Shown here: one piece after another, positions 34,501 to 54,234 of the stretch
Position numbering within the stretch: position 1 is the stretch's first letter
Layout: each line of letters starts with the position of its first letter
Origin: Larimichthys crocea
Taxonomy: Eukaryota > Chordata > Actinopteri > Sciaenidae
Length of the DNA stretch: 64,000 nucleotides
Reading direction: 5' to 3'
Assembly (NCBI RefSeq): GCF_000972845.2
Contig: NC_040016.1
Span: forward strand, 24,298,304 to 24,362,303
Position numbers and translations under genes: made by a program
Notes under the pieces: model-generated
Database searches by the model: none
What the model was told of the DNA's origin: nothing
What the model saw: the letters and a program-made list of their open reading frames with translations, nothing else

Positions 34501-36939
34501 AGAGCAGTTTGTAGTGGATTTTGTTGCAGAGTTTCTGCAACTCTGACACATTGCTCGCTTTCACCACATTTCCTCCACCATCTTTCACACACACGTTGAG
34601 ATTTTTTTTACGTTTTTTGCCCCTCACACATAGAAGCCTAAATTAAGAGCGTGACTGTATTTTGATTAATCACACAGCCCTACTGATCCTTCACTTGTTT
34701 ATATCAACTATTTCCTTGCAATCATTTAAAACACAGTACTGCACTCTGTGGCGACACAGTTCAATATGTGAGTGCATATAGACTCATGTTCCTATGTGTC
34801 CTATGCTGCCATCTTAACCCTTTGTTGTGCTCCAAGTGTTGATACAGTTATCCCAAATATGATTTACTAGAGGACATGTCAGGACATCCAGTGTGGTAGG
34901 GAATGAAAGCTACCTTCAGGAACTCTGTGACACACTCGGTGAGGTTCTTGTGGCCCTGGATGTTCAGCTCCAGCTCGTAGAATCGGGACGGCAGTGCAGA
35001 CGATCGTCCACACTGGTTGCAGCTGGAGAAAAACCAAACCAAGATAACTGCACGGAAAATTACTTTTTGTATGGTCAAACATTGTTCTGTCAAGAGAAGT
35101 TCCATTTTTTCTATCTTTATACACAGAATCATTCAAACGGTTCTCATAATAATCAAGTCAACCAAAGAACAGCTGGATGCCTCTGCATGATTCTGGGCCC
35201 AATCCAAAAACCAAACCTTCACCTTCACTGAACCAAGCCTTATAAAAATACCTGCTATCTAACTTGTACCATTAACATGACAACAAGACATCCATCGCCC
35301 TCAAGACTGTTAAATAAAAGGCTGTTAAACCTCATGTCACCTCTGACTGGCACCACATGTGATAGTAGTGTTACACAAGCACAGACAGAGTGACTTTTTA
35401 AAAAGTGTCCTTAAGAACGAAGAACAGCACGTCTACCCGAGCAACGGGAAAACCTCCCCTCTGCAAAAGCCTACCTGTTCCTGTGTTCCATATTATTACA
35501 CTCTATGACACGACCACGTCAAATATATGACACTGTCTTGTTTTTATGTGAAACAAGGAAAGGCCAACCTATTTAATGGTCCCAGTTATGAGCCAAGGCC
35601 TGACACCTCACTCACAACCGAGGTTCAACTTGTGTTTTTAGGAGGCTGCCAAGGTGACAGAGTCAGGCTTCATTTATACTTTCTGTCCAACAAGTCATGG
35701 TACATTATGTAAAGAAGACAGGTTTGACATACAACCAGCACAATTTGTGCATTTGCAACAGATGTTGACACAGTAATCTGTAGACCTTTACCTGCCTGAC
35801 AAACCAGCATTATCCTTTTTTCTTGTATTACAAATGGAACATATTGACCACCTTTTCAGTCTCTCCATACTTCTTTGTAACTAAAATGTCTTCATCAGCC
35901 TAAATATCACTCACCCCTTGTGATTTGTTCAGAAATGCGACAATAGTTAACTAAATCAAAATCAAAAATGAGTTCCGTTACGTCATGTATATGATGCCCG
36001 TTATAACAGACACTTGAGTCACCTGAGTATAGTGTGAGGTTTAAGTACTGACTGGACTTACACAGTAACGTAGGAGAACTGTCCACAGAACTGCCGCTGG
36101 ATGACATTCTGCAGGTTGGTGCTCTTCTGCTTGGACAGTGTGTCTTCCAGTAGAGACAAGAACAGCTTTGAAAACTCCTGGGCATCCTGTAAATGAAACA
36201 CATGAATTCAATGCACTGTAAAGGAACAGTGTTTAAAAAACCTAATCATTAATAAACATGCTGTCGCTGTGTTGATCCTGCTGTGTAATCCTGAAACTAA
36301 TAATCAGTTAACCGTCTTGTTTATTAAACATTAAACATTTTAGAAATCCGGACAGTTAGTGTAGATTTCATGTAGTGATTTACCTGCTGCTGCCCTGTGT
36401 CCAGGCCCAGTGCTTTGACCAGCCCTGAGGGGTCGATGTACTTTCTGTTGCTGTTCTGCAGGAGTGCAAACAGATATTGCAGATGCTCGCAGATGGACTG
36501 GGGCTCGTAATCTGGAAAAGACAGTGTCGTCTCTCTGAGAGAATGAAATGCTTTCAAAATGCGATCAAAGTTTGGAGTTTGAATCTGCAGTGTCGCTCAA
36601 ACACAAGCCAATGTGTAAGTCGGCCTTTACTTATGTCAAATAATAATCATGTGAAATTATTAGAAAACAACATCATGGTCACACTTAGTTATAACAAGAT
36701 AAGAATTGTTGTTCTGTTAGTTTGTCTGTCTGCCAGCAAATCTGACTAAAACATGCTAACTGCAGTATTTAGTATTTAGTCTTCACTCATACCAGACTCG
36801 ATATTGTGTTCCTGTGCTCGGGAATTGTGGCACTGATAGAGGCTTTTACGCAGCTCCAGGTTGTGGAACCACACTTGCAGGAATGTGTTGACGTAACATG
36901 TTGCACCCAGGTTGGTCAGGCCAACAAATGTGTTCTGGA

Positions 36940-36974
<35 letters not shown>

Positions 36975-37799
36975 CTCAAACTGACTCTTTAGATATTAGT
37001 CCATCCCTTGCCTTGTGATAGCCCCAAGACTTCAGGAGTCCACCTACAACAGATGTGTGATCTGAGAAGGAAAGACAAGGGAGTAAACACTTTAAAGTAT
37101 GTGCGGCTAGTAAAAGAAATACCTTGTCCCGACGCTCTGAGTTTGGGTCATCAATATTGTGGAAAGCATTCTCATCGATCTCCCCAAGCCACGCCTGTTC
37201 GCCAATACCCACAAGACAGTTGGGATTCCCTTTGCAGTTCCTCCTGCAAAACATAGTCATGATCATATGCCTTAGTGCTCCAATGCTGCATCTCTCCTTG
37301 TATGTGCACAAGTCTTTGAGCCTCTTCTGTGCAGTCAGCAGCTGCAGGACAACATTAAGTTTAGCAACCTTTTCATATGTGCTCCCTGCAGATTACCATC
37401 CTTTACATTACAGCTAGTTTGTGGTGCTCTGAACTGAAGAGTGGAGTGGATCTCCATGACCTTTCATACAAAGTCTGCAACTGCTCTGCATGTTATGAAG
37501 GCTTGTCCACAACAGGCAAAGGAAACAAATCAGACTTTTGACGCACAGCCCTCTGCGGAGCTGACCATTGAGTCCTCAGCTTTAAAATCAAATGTAACAC
37601 TTGCTCTGGGCAGTTTTCCCTGACACACGACAGCAGTGTGTTGTTGGGAAACGTTAACATCGTACCTGCAGGTCCCTCTCTTGCAGGCCGGGAGGTTGAC
37701 GCGATATGCTAGGTCGATGTGCTCCGGGCTGATGTCTTCAGGCTTCACCGTCTCCACCCAGCGCCAAGCCGCTTTCTCCAGCTGTAAGCGGGGCGCCAT
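27003..37799 (-). CDS. usp48: Ubiquitin carboxyl-terminal hydrolase 48
   Basis: A deubiquitinase of the USP family that removes ubiquitin from nuclear and cytosolic substrates; mammalian USP48 acts on histone H2A and RelA. There are 27 coding exons: 37799-37666, 37243-37123, 36934-36793, 36511-36384, 36186-36062, 35022-34914, 33991-33858, 33669-33584, 33362-33183, 32915-32778, 32609-32460, 32199-31999, 31734-31623, 31291-31149, 30426-30352, 30219-30095, 29930-29808, 29580-29519, 29312-29202, 28890-28760, 28486-28380, 28295-28188, 27958-27776, 27673-27548, 27451-27403, 27316-27290, 27025-27003. They total 3,153 bases (1,050 aa; human is about 1,035) and start [18 protein letters not shown]. 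The Cys box [16 protein letters not shown] has Cys98 and the His box [11 protein letters not shown] has His349. Zinc-binding pairs CNQC (218-221) and CESC (265-268) are present. DUSP modules and an acidic linker follow, then a ubiquitin-like fold (about 930-1,010) and the end GTGLLGH. All catalytic residues are intact, so an active enzyme is expected. Confidence 0.97.
29625..29687. repeat. (TATG)n microsatellite in usp48 intron
   Basis: About 15 tetranucleotide units lie in the intron upstream of usp48 coding exon 18, ending roughly 40 bases from its acceptor. Confidence 0.95.
30535..30650. repeat. Fragment of an abundant fish interspersed repeat
   Basis: The stretch includes GGTGGATTGCCATGAAATTTGG, quoted in part as GATTGCCATGAAATTTGG. 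I recognise this motif from many teleost introns. It lies in a usp48 intron. Its class is uncertain. Confidence 0.4.
31497..31521. repeat. (TC)n microsatellite in usp48 intron
   Basis: Twelve TC units lie in the intron between coding exons 13 and 14. Confidence 0.9.
36942..36972. repeat. (GA)n microsatellite at a usp48 acceptor
   Basis: On the transcribed strand this reads as (CT)n and forms the polypyrimidine tract directly before the AG of usp48 coding exon 3, which encodes the catalytic cysteine. Confidence 0.95.
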
Positions 37800-38459
37800 A
37801 GTCCTGCAGAGTGAGACACACGGGTGGAGAAAGGCGACAACACAAAGAGCAGCGTTCACCAGAGTGTTTTCAGGAGTGCTAACGTAGCCGGCTAACAGCT
37901 GCAGGTCATAGAGGCAACCTACCGTTAGCTGCTACGTAACCTAGCCCGCTAGTGTTAGCCTAGTCCTTCCTTCACTAACCCGCTGAGTTTAAAAAGTGAG
38001 CATCACAGCACACCTCGCAACACTGCACAGGGCAGTGACACACAGTAAACTACGACAGACAGTGTGTGTGTGTGCAGGTAACGCCAGGAGTCAGGACTAC
38101 CCTCGTGCTAATGTTAGCCAGCTAGCTGGAGTGCGGCTAGCCCGCCCGGCAGCGTTAGCATGTGGTTCCCCTGCATTTCCCGGTGACGCTCACCGACACA
38201 CTTTATTATATATATATATACCTTTCATGCGTGCAGCTGCTTCACCAGAAAATAGTGGATGTATTTTCACATTTTATTCACGGTTTATTTTAGATTTAGC
38301 GCCCTTACGTCAGTTAATAAATAAATTATTTCTCCGCTCAAAATCAGCACGACGTCAACAAGTGACGTAGGCGACGTCTCTTTGTTGTGACTGAGCGGAC
38401 GTGTGAGAAGCCTTCAGAGGCCGCGCACAGCTGACACTTCAGTGCGGTGCTCTCTGTCA
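37800..38459. promoter_or_regulatory. usp48: usp48 5' UTR and promoter region
   Basis: This is the region directly upstream of the usp48 ATG. It is richer in CpG than its surroundings (for example GCGGGGCGCC and GCCCGCCCGGCAGCG) and has no TATA box at a suitable distance, as expected for a housekeeping promoter. The start site cannot be fixed from sequence. A (TA)n run lies at about 38,206-38,220. No other gene is seen. Confidence 0.45.
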
Positions 38460-39067
38460 CCCAACACATCCAATGAATAGATTCAGTGTGTGTGACTTGT
38501 CTTTAGTATGGAGGAGTTTAAAATATAATAAATCATAGATGAACACAGGAGTTCACGTTTGAATGGGTCATAATAAAAGCTGATGGTGTCAAGCTTCCCC
38601 TGAAGTAGACTGCTCTTGAGCAGGCCTGCAAGTGTTTATATGTAATATTTGTTACTATTTTACCCAACACATCTAATGAATAGATTCAGTGTGTGTGACC
38701 TGTCTTTAGTATGGAGGAGTTTAAAATATAATAAATCACAGATGAATACAGGAGTTCATGTTTGAATGGGTCATAATAAAAGCTGATGGTGTCAAGCTTC
38801 CCCTGAAGTAGACTGCTCTTGAGCAGGCCTGCGAGTGTTTATGTGTAATATTTGTTACTATTTTACCCAACACATCTCATGAATAGATTCAGTGTGAGGG
38901 TGACCTGTCTTTAGTGTGGAGGAGTTTAAAATATAACAAATCATAGATGATGAACACAGGAGTTCATGTTTGAATGGGTCATAATAAAAGCTGATGGTGT
39001 CAAGCTTCCCCTGAAGTAGACTGCTCTAGTCTGCAAGTGTTTATATGTAATATTTGTTACTATTTTT
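38460..39067. repeat. 203-bp tandem repeat, three copies
   Basis: Copies start at 38,460, 38,663 and 38,866 with CCCAACACATC and end with TTTGTTACTATTTT. They differ at only a few positions (for example AATGAATAG against CATGAATAG), so the triplication is recent. It is non-coding, and the sequence after it to 39,650 shows no gene. Confidence 0.95.
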
Positions 39068-39662
39068 AACTTTTTAGAGATTTTTCCTCCACATGATATT
39101 ACATTGATATTATAGTAAAACCTCTTGCAGAGAATTTGAAAAGAGAAGATGATGGCTTAACAAATTCTGCTTTGCGGGGTGCAAAAAGGTTTCGGCCTGC
39201 TTTTACATATGATGTGACCCAATATTAAATATCAAAGCAAACTCATAATATATGTATTTGGAAAATGTTTTGTTTACACCCTGGTCTGCTTTCACACATT
39301 GTCTATTTAAATGTCAATCTAATGATGTACTGTATATGGCCTGCTGGGTATATCTTTAGCTGATGATCAGCTTAGTTGTGCTATCAATACCCTTCTACTG
39401 AGGAGGAACATGTCTTCATGTGCTGCAGCCTTCCACATCCTCAGGCTGTTCAGACACCTGAAGTCAAGCATAACCAGGGGAACACTGAAACAGTTCCAGA
39501 TTTTCAGTCGTAAATGTTGAAGCAAAAGTAGGAATATAGTATAGTAGTAGTAAATAGTAGTAAATGTTTGCACATTTTAAGCTTGTAACCACAGACACAA
39601 CAGCCTCTGTGCAACAATGGTAAACTGTGACAAACAGAGAAACCATTAAACATACTTGTGCA

Positions 39663-39978
39663 CAGCGCCGGTCCTGGCCACATTTGCGCCCTGGGCGAAC
39701 CCCCCGCCCCCGAGGCGAACATTTTCTCGTGCGCCCCAACGGCCGCCCGTGCGCCCCTGGATGCGCCGTGCGCCCCGGGATGCGTGCGCCCCCATCGGTC
39801 TGTCCGACGCCCCCCTCTGCCTTCTCAACACCCCGCTCCCGGGGCGCCCGCTCCGCTAACTTAGTGAGCGGTATCGAAAATTACCGAGGTTTTTAGCTTT
39901 TTCGGGCGTTCGTGCGCCCCCCACGGAGAATGCGCCCTGGGCGGCCGCCCACATTGCCCATAGCTAGGACCGGCCCTG
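39663..39978. mobile_element. hAT-type MITE, 316 bp, with 8-bp target duplication
   Basis: The terminal inverted repeats CAGCGCCGGTCCT and its counterpart AGGACCGGCCCTG bound a GC-rich interior (GCGCCC-rich). CTTGTGCA is present directly on both sides (39,655-39,662 and 39,979-39,986). An 8-bp duplication with CAGxG ends is the signature of hAT transposons. There is no transposase, so it is non-autonomous. From here to 40,430 no gene is visible. Confidence 0.93.
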
Positions 39979-40430
39979 CTTGTGCACCTGGTCTGTCATA
40001 ACTGCATCAGTATAAAGAGGTTCTGCCCGGAGAGCTAATGGTAATTTGATTAAGTAATCATTATCATAGGCTTGCTGACTGCACGTGTATGAGATCATCT
40101 CATGCAATGTTACTGTCGTGCTGTTCCAATGGCTGCTTTTTCAAAGGAGTTAACAAATGAACTGAGAAACATAAACTGTATAATTAGCAAATGACTTTAG
40201 CCCATTAAACACTATACCCAAGTGTTCTAACAATTAGGGTGACTTCTTTAATGCACAATTGAAAAATCAAAGCACAAATGAAAGAATTTTGTTTCCTGGT
40301 GATTACAAATGTTGACTTATGAGCGGCATTAACAGCAAAAGATTATGGAAATATCAGCAGTAATATATACTGAAAACTCTCTCTCTCTCTCTCTGTCTCT
40401 TTCAGATTTATGCTTAAGGTATTGGTGGAA

Positions 40431-41220
40431 GATGCAGTCACATCTCCTTTTACTGAAAACTCTCTCTCTCACACACATCATCTGTAAACATACATGTCTA
40501 ATTAATGCATGTTAATGTATGTTACTAACTAAACTTCTTCCCTGGAGTTTCTGTGCTCTGTCGTCCAGCAGGTTCTCGTGGATCGTGGCTGCTGCTGTGA
40601 TCCTGCACGAAGTCCACTACACATATTATTACTGTCATTATTACTACCATATCTCCATTACAGTTTATAGTTAGTTGATGATTTGCTGCTACTGTGCATC
40701 TGTGTCTATCTATCTCTATCACAGGTTCCACTGCTACTGTAATCATTTTATCATTCACTGTAATTCATTGTCATTGTATCATTCATTGTAATTCATTGTC
40801 ATTTTATTATTCATTGTAATTCATTGTCATTTTATCAGTCATTGTAATTCATTGTCATTTTATCATTCATTGTAATTCATTGTCATTTTATCAGTCATTG
40901 TAATTCATTGTCATTTTATCATTCATTGTAATTCATGTTTGTTTTGTGAGTCATTGTAATTGTAACAATATGTTTGTGTTGATTTGTTCTGTACACGTGA
41001 CATCTATTGCACGTCTGTCCGTCCTGGGAGAGGGATCCCTCCTCTGTGGCTCTTCCTGAGGTTTCTTCCACATTTTTTCCCTGTTAAAAGGGTTTTTGTG
41101 TCACTCGAACCGAGGGTCTAAGGACAGAGGGTGTCACTCCCTGTACAGATTGTGAAGCCCTCTGAGGCAAATGTACTTTGTGACTTTGGGCTATACAAAT
41201 AAAATTTGATTTGATTTGAT
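40431..41220 (+). mobile_element. Teleost SINE/LINE-tail repeat, long copy 2
   Basis: It is collinear with copy 1 at 1.3-1.9 kb, but its ATTCATTGTCATTTTATC tract has expanded into about eight tandem units (about 40,745-40,940). It lacks the GGGCAAGTTTTTCC segment near the tail. It ends AATTTGATTTGATTTGAT. Confidence 0.75.
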
Positions 41221-41690
41221 ATACTAATGAACAGGCCTTCAACAGAAGGGGAAATAAAACAATTAGTCAATTATTAACTAATTGCACAAAAATGAATGGA
41301 TGGCCATTTTAATAACAGATTAATAGTTCAGTATCAACCTCAAGTACTAATCCCAAACATCTGCCTGTTCTTTCTTCAATATGAGGATTGCTGACTTTCT
41401 GTTTTTTGACAGACAGTCTTGTTTCACTGGATGTAAACCTTCATGGGTCAGGGCAGTACTCTGTTTGACCTGAAGGGAACTGTAATAAGTATCATTGGAA
41501 ATAACTGTGTTTACCCTTCTATTTCATGTCAAAATGTCTGCTGTGGTTCTATTGTTGACTATTTTTCATCTGCAGTCCCTGAACAGAGGTTCACCCTGCC
41601 GCCACCTTGCTATCTTTGTATGTCCAGACAGAAAGATATTACTGATGATACGTGAAGGCATGGAGCGGTTTCCGACAGTCTTTGAATGCA
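41221..41690. other. Spacer before camk1g, no gene seen
   Basis: Ordinary mixed-composition sequence between the repeat copy and the presumed camk1g first exon. Promoter elements may lie here, but none is clear enough to name. Confidence 0.4.
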
Positions 41691-41833
41691 GCACGTCGTC
41701 TGATTGACTGCTGAGAGCGACGAGGTGAATGGACGAGGCTCCGCCCACGGCTCGCGCACAGGGGCAGCCGACCTGAACACTGTCACAGGTCCATCACAGG
41801 TACCTCCACGAGCACCTCTGCACCGCTCCTCAG
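41690..41833 (+). other. camk1g: Presumed non-coding first exon of camk1g
   Basis: A GC-richer stretch ends at a perfect donor (CTCAGGTAAGAAC, exon end 41,833). It is about 1.9 kb upstream of the acceptor (TTCAG, 43,765) of the exon carrying the ATG. The coding exon needs an upstream 5' UTR exon, and this is the best donor available. The 5' limit is a guess. Confidence 0.4.
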
Positions 41834-43191
41834 GTAAGAACTCTGTGTTACACTGTTAGTTTAAAGTCTACCAATGACTCATGCTCACGCAGTCACTTCT
41901 GTGATAGATTTTAAAAAATGAGCTATTAGAGATTACAAGTAAAAGTAACGTTACTCCATTCTTGAAAACTTCTCACATTAATCGGTTGGGACTGTTGGAT
42001 GAGATAAACGGCACATTTAGCTGCTGTCAGTCGTAGACATGTTTTACATTCTGTCCTACAGTGTTTGTCTGGTGTTTGGCTGTTGGAATAGTTCAAACTA
42101 TCTTAAGTAGATCATTGTCATCCATTATTCCGAAATTCTGCTTTGCCTTAAGTTTGCGCCTTTTAAAAACGAGGTCATGGAGTACTCTGCTCTCTCTCAT
42201 CAGAATGTGATCCTCTGAAATATTACCTTTTTATTAGTTTCATAATTCGAGTTTTAGGATGTTCTACCTGATGGTGTGTTTCAGCAAATGTCTTTGGAAG
42301 GCCAGAGTTCATTGGCCTTTCAAGGCCAAGATTATAAAATGACCCAGTTTTTGTCCTGTCAGGGAATCAGCTGCTAATCTGTTCCTTCAAGGCGAGAGTC
42401 CTCGAGGTGAGAAGGAGGGAAGGCTGGAGAGATTAACTAACCACTGCTATTTACCTCTCTAATACTCTGCCTTTCCCAATCTTGTGTAAGCGATAGGTAC
42501 AAATGGGCTTTACCCAGTGTGGACTGACCTCAGTCGTGGACATTCAACATGCAATTGTGTAACCAGAACATGTAGAACATAAGGGGATGGTGGGGTGACA
42601 TCTTAAAGGGTCTTGGAACAGGGAAAGGTTAAGGTCAGCACAGGGAATACCCCCTCCCCCCTGAACTGAGCGTGTCTGCTTGGTTGGTTGTGGTCATGGC
42701 TGTGGCCTGAGTCCAGGTCCATGATCCCTCAGAAGCATATAGATATGAATCATGAATGAAGCCTGAAAACCTTTGATTTATTTTAGTATCAATTCAAACT
42801 CATTTAAAAAATAAGTGTTGGATATACACATCCAAATTTACCTTAACTCAGCATAAGATCTGATATATGTATTAGTCATTGTCTAGCAGCCAACAAACTC
42901 AGTTCAATATTCAGTTACAGAGAAATTGAGAAAATCCTCACATTGGATAAGTTTGAAGTTTGAAGTTTGGTATTTTTACTGAATGAAACATAAATTTAAA
43001 AAACAAACCAGTCCTCATACCTAGCTAATAAAGAAGGTGGCCCTCTGGACAGGTGGTCATACGACCTCTGCTGCTCTATGACGGTACCCAAATTGGATAC
43101 AGAAATACTGTTACTCCATACTGCACATTACCTACAAAGAACCACATGGGCCAGATCTGACTCTGTCTGACAGCATCATAGATTAGGATTT

Positions 43192-43300
43192 TACATTTTT
43201 TATTTAAACTTTTATTTAACCAGGAAAGGTCCCAATGAAATTAAAAACCTCTTTTTTAAGAGAGTCCTGGCCAAAACAGGCACAAGCTAAGAAGTGGGAG
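43192..43300. repeat. Interspersed repeat with TTTATTTAACCAGG motif
   Basis: The block TTTATTTAACCAGGAAAGG to GAGAGTCCTGGCC is a conserved repeat motif I recognise from fish genomes. Its ends could base-pair (CCAGG/CCTGG). It lies in camk1g intron 1. Confidence 0.5.
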
Positions 43301-43330
43301 GCCTCTGGAGCTAAATAAATGAAACATGTT

Positions 43331-43415
43331 ATCAAATCAAATCAAATCAAATTTTATTTGTATAGCCCAAAGTCACAAAGTACATTTGCCTCAGAGGGCT
43401 TTACAATCTGTACAG
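43331..43415 (-). repeat. SINE/LINE tail fragment, minus strand
   Basis: Reverse-oriented conserved 3' block (ATCAAATCAAAT to ATCTGTACAG), 5'-truncated. It lies in camk1g intron 1. Confidence 0.85.
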
Positions 43416-43791
43416 TTATAATGATTTAATCCATCATGGGATACCATTTTGATGCTAAAGATTGAATTGAATTTAATTCAGTTCATTTTGATATTTTCCA
43501 AACAGTCCATAAAGGTAACATACATGCTGTGTATGCCTCCCATGATGATCACAGACTGAGATTTATTGAACGTAGCATGCACACATTACTCTGTACAAGA
43601 CTGGTATTAAAAAGAGACACATATTTATGTGATACAGATCAAATTCAAATCATTGCAGGTTAATTAAACCCTTGTGGCTTTCCAGTCAGTCATATGATTG
43701 GATCTGATTTTTCAGTGTTTTTTAACCCCGAAAAATGTAAATAATTGATGTCCTCTGTGCTTCAGGAGTCTACGGCAACGTCAGAGCCAAA

Positions 43792-52591
<8,800 letters not shown>

Positions 52592-53620
52592 TTGGCTGGC
52601 TAACCTGAGATAAATCTCATGCAGGTAAAGTCGTCACTCTCACAATTCAGATGTCGGCTGTGGAAATTACTGACTTTAAACCAGCCTGTAACTGATAACT
52701 CATTTGCAAACATCTCTTTCTTTTTAGTTTTCCCTCTTGAGTTGATGCCACTCTTCAACTCTTCATGTCTGTTGTGGTTCTCTGCTGCGGAAAACAGGTT
52801 CCATGGACAGACACATGCAGTATCTACACTGTAAAAAATACTTGGTCACATGGAATGACAAATATGCGTATATATGCATATATACATACTGTATAGCAGA
52901 TGTATGCAGTAAACACCACATTAAAACAGACACAAGCAGGAATTCAGAAGTTCCTGCTGCTACACTATTTATTCTCTCAAAATTATTATTATATATTGTA
53001 TATGACTTTCAAAGTGTTACCGTCCATTTAAAAAAGAATATATTTGTTTTGAATAGATTTAGCCGACCTATGCAATGTGAAAACAAATTAATTATTAATG
53101 AGTTGTTTTGAGACTGACATGACTGTACTTTTCTAACGGCTTCTAAGTTTTTTAAAGCTGATAAGCTTTTTCAGATTCATGTCATTTTTCTTTATTAAGA
53201 TATTTCATAGTCACCGTCGGACACTATACAAAATCTGGGAACGTACCTTTGGCTGTAGTGTTTGGACTGTTTTGAACATTGCGGGCAGATCTGTGGACGT
53301 GTATTATTATTTTTCCATTTCCGTTTATTTATTCAGAATTCCACAAAGATGGTGGATGGAAACTTCTTTTCTTCATGAGATTAAACTTCATTTCAAGGTG
53401 GAGTCACTGACACACAGCAGTGTTTGCTGTGTTTTCTGTGATGTGCACATAAGCTGCTCTTTTGTTAATCAACTAAACTCATTAAGTGCCACAAGCTGAT
53501 GTAAAAATGCTGTCAATACTAGTGATGTCATGGATGATTCTGAACTCACAAATGTAGTGACTGACATGTTTTGGGTTTTTTTGTATTATTTTCTCAATAA
53601 ATGTGTAGTAACTAGTCTCT
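52592..53620 (+). terminator. camk1g: camk1g 3' UTR with poly(A) signal at 53,596
   Basis: About 1 kb of AT-rich sequence follows the stop and has no further coding potential. AATAAA at 53,596-53,601 (CTCAATAAATGTG) with a TG-rich stretch downstream is the best cleavage signal. Confidence 0.5.
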
Positions 53621-53674
53621 CTGCCTCTTATTCTTGTGTTGGATACATAGCTGCATCTTGGTTTGAAGTATATT

Positions 53675-53680
53675 TTTATT
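53675..53680 (-). terminator. lamb3: Candidate poly(A) signal of lamb3
   Basis: AATAAA on the minus strand lies about 555 bases beyond the lamb3 stop. It is only about 80 bases from the camk1g signal on the other strand, so the two genes end tail to tail. Confidence 0.35.
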
Positions 53681-54234
53681 TAAATACTGTGCACAAACAG
53701 CAGATACAAAACAGACAAATAAATAATAAAACATTCAACCTTTCTACAGCAGTTCTGACTAATACAATAATTGTGGTGCAATGTTCACAGTGGGGCTGCT
53801 GAAAATGATAATGACAAAGTCACAACATCATAAAAATGTACCCATTGTGGTAATAATAATGTTTTTGAAAGATATTTATGCAAATTGTGGATTTCCAATC
53901 AATGAATCAAACCTGGTACCATCATTAAGTAGAAACCGCTTAAAGAGTTACCTATCTCTAGTCATGCTTTTAAGTTATTCATGATAAGAGGAGTCTTCCT
54001 GAAGCCTCCTTCTATCTAAATCAACTATCCTAAATTTCCCACAGTTCTTTGACGACTGCCTGAGAAAATGGTGCAATGTTATTAAGAAGGGTTATAGCAG
54101 TTTTCCAGAATTCTCCTTCAGCAAAGTGAAGACTTTTTTGGACAGTAGAAGGTATGAATAGCGTGCAGGGCTGGTATCAGTGTGTTGTAATGAGAGCAGC
54201 TGCTGATGCCGCTCAGAGGGCAGCTTGGTGACTT

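Noticed and set aside
39646..39896. GC-rich Pro/Arg/Ala open frames
   Set aside because: They lie wholly within a hAT MITE defined by inverted ends and target duplication; there is no coding signature.
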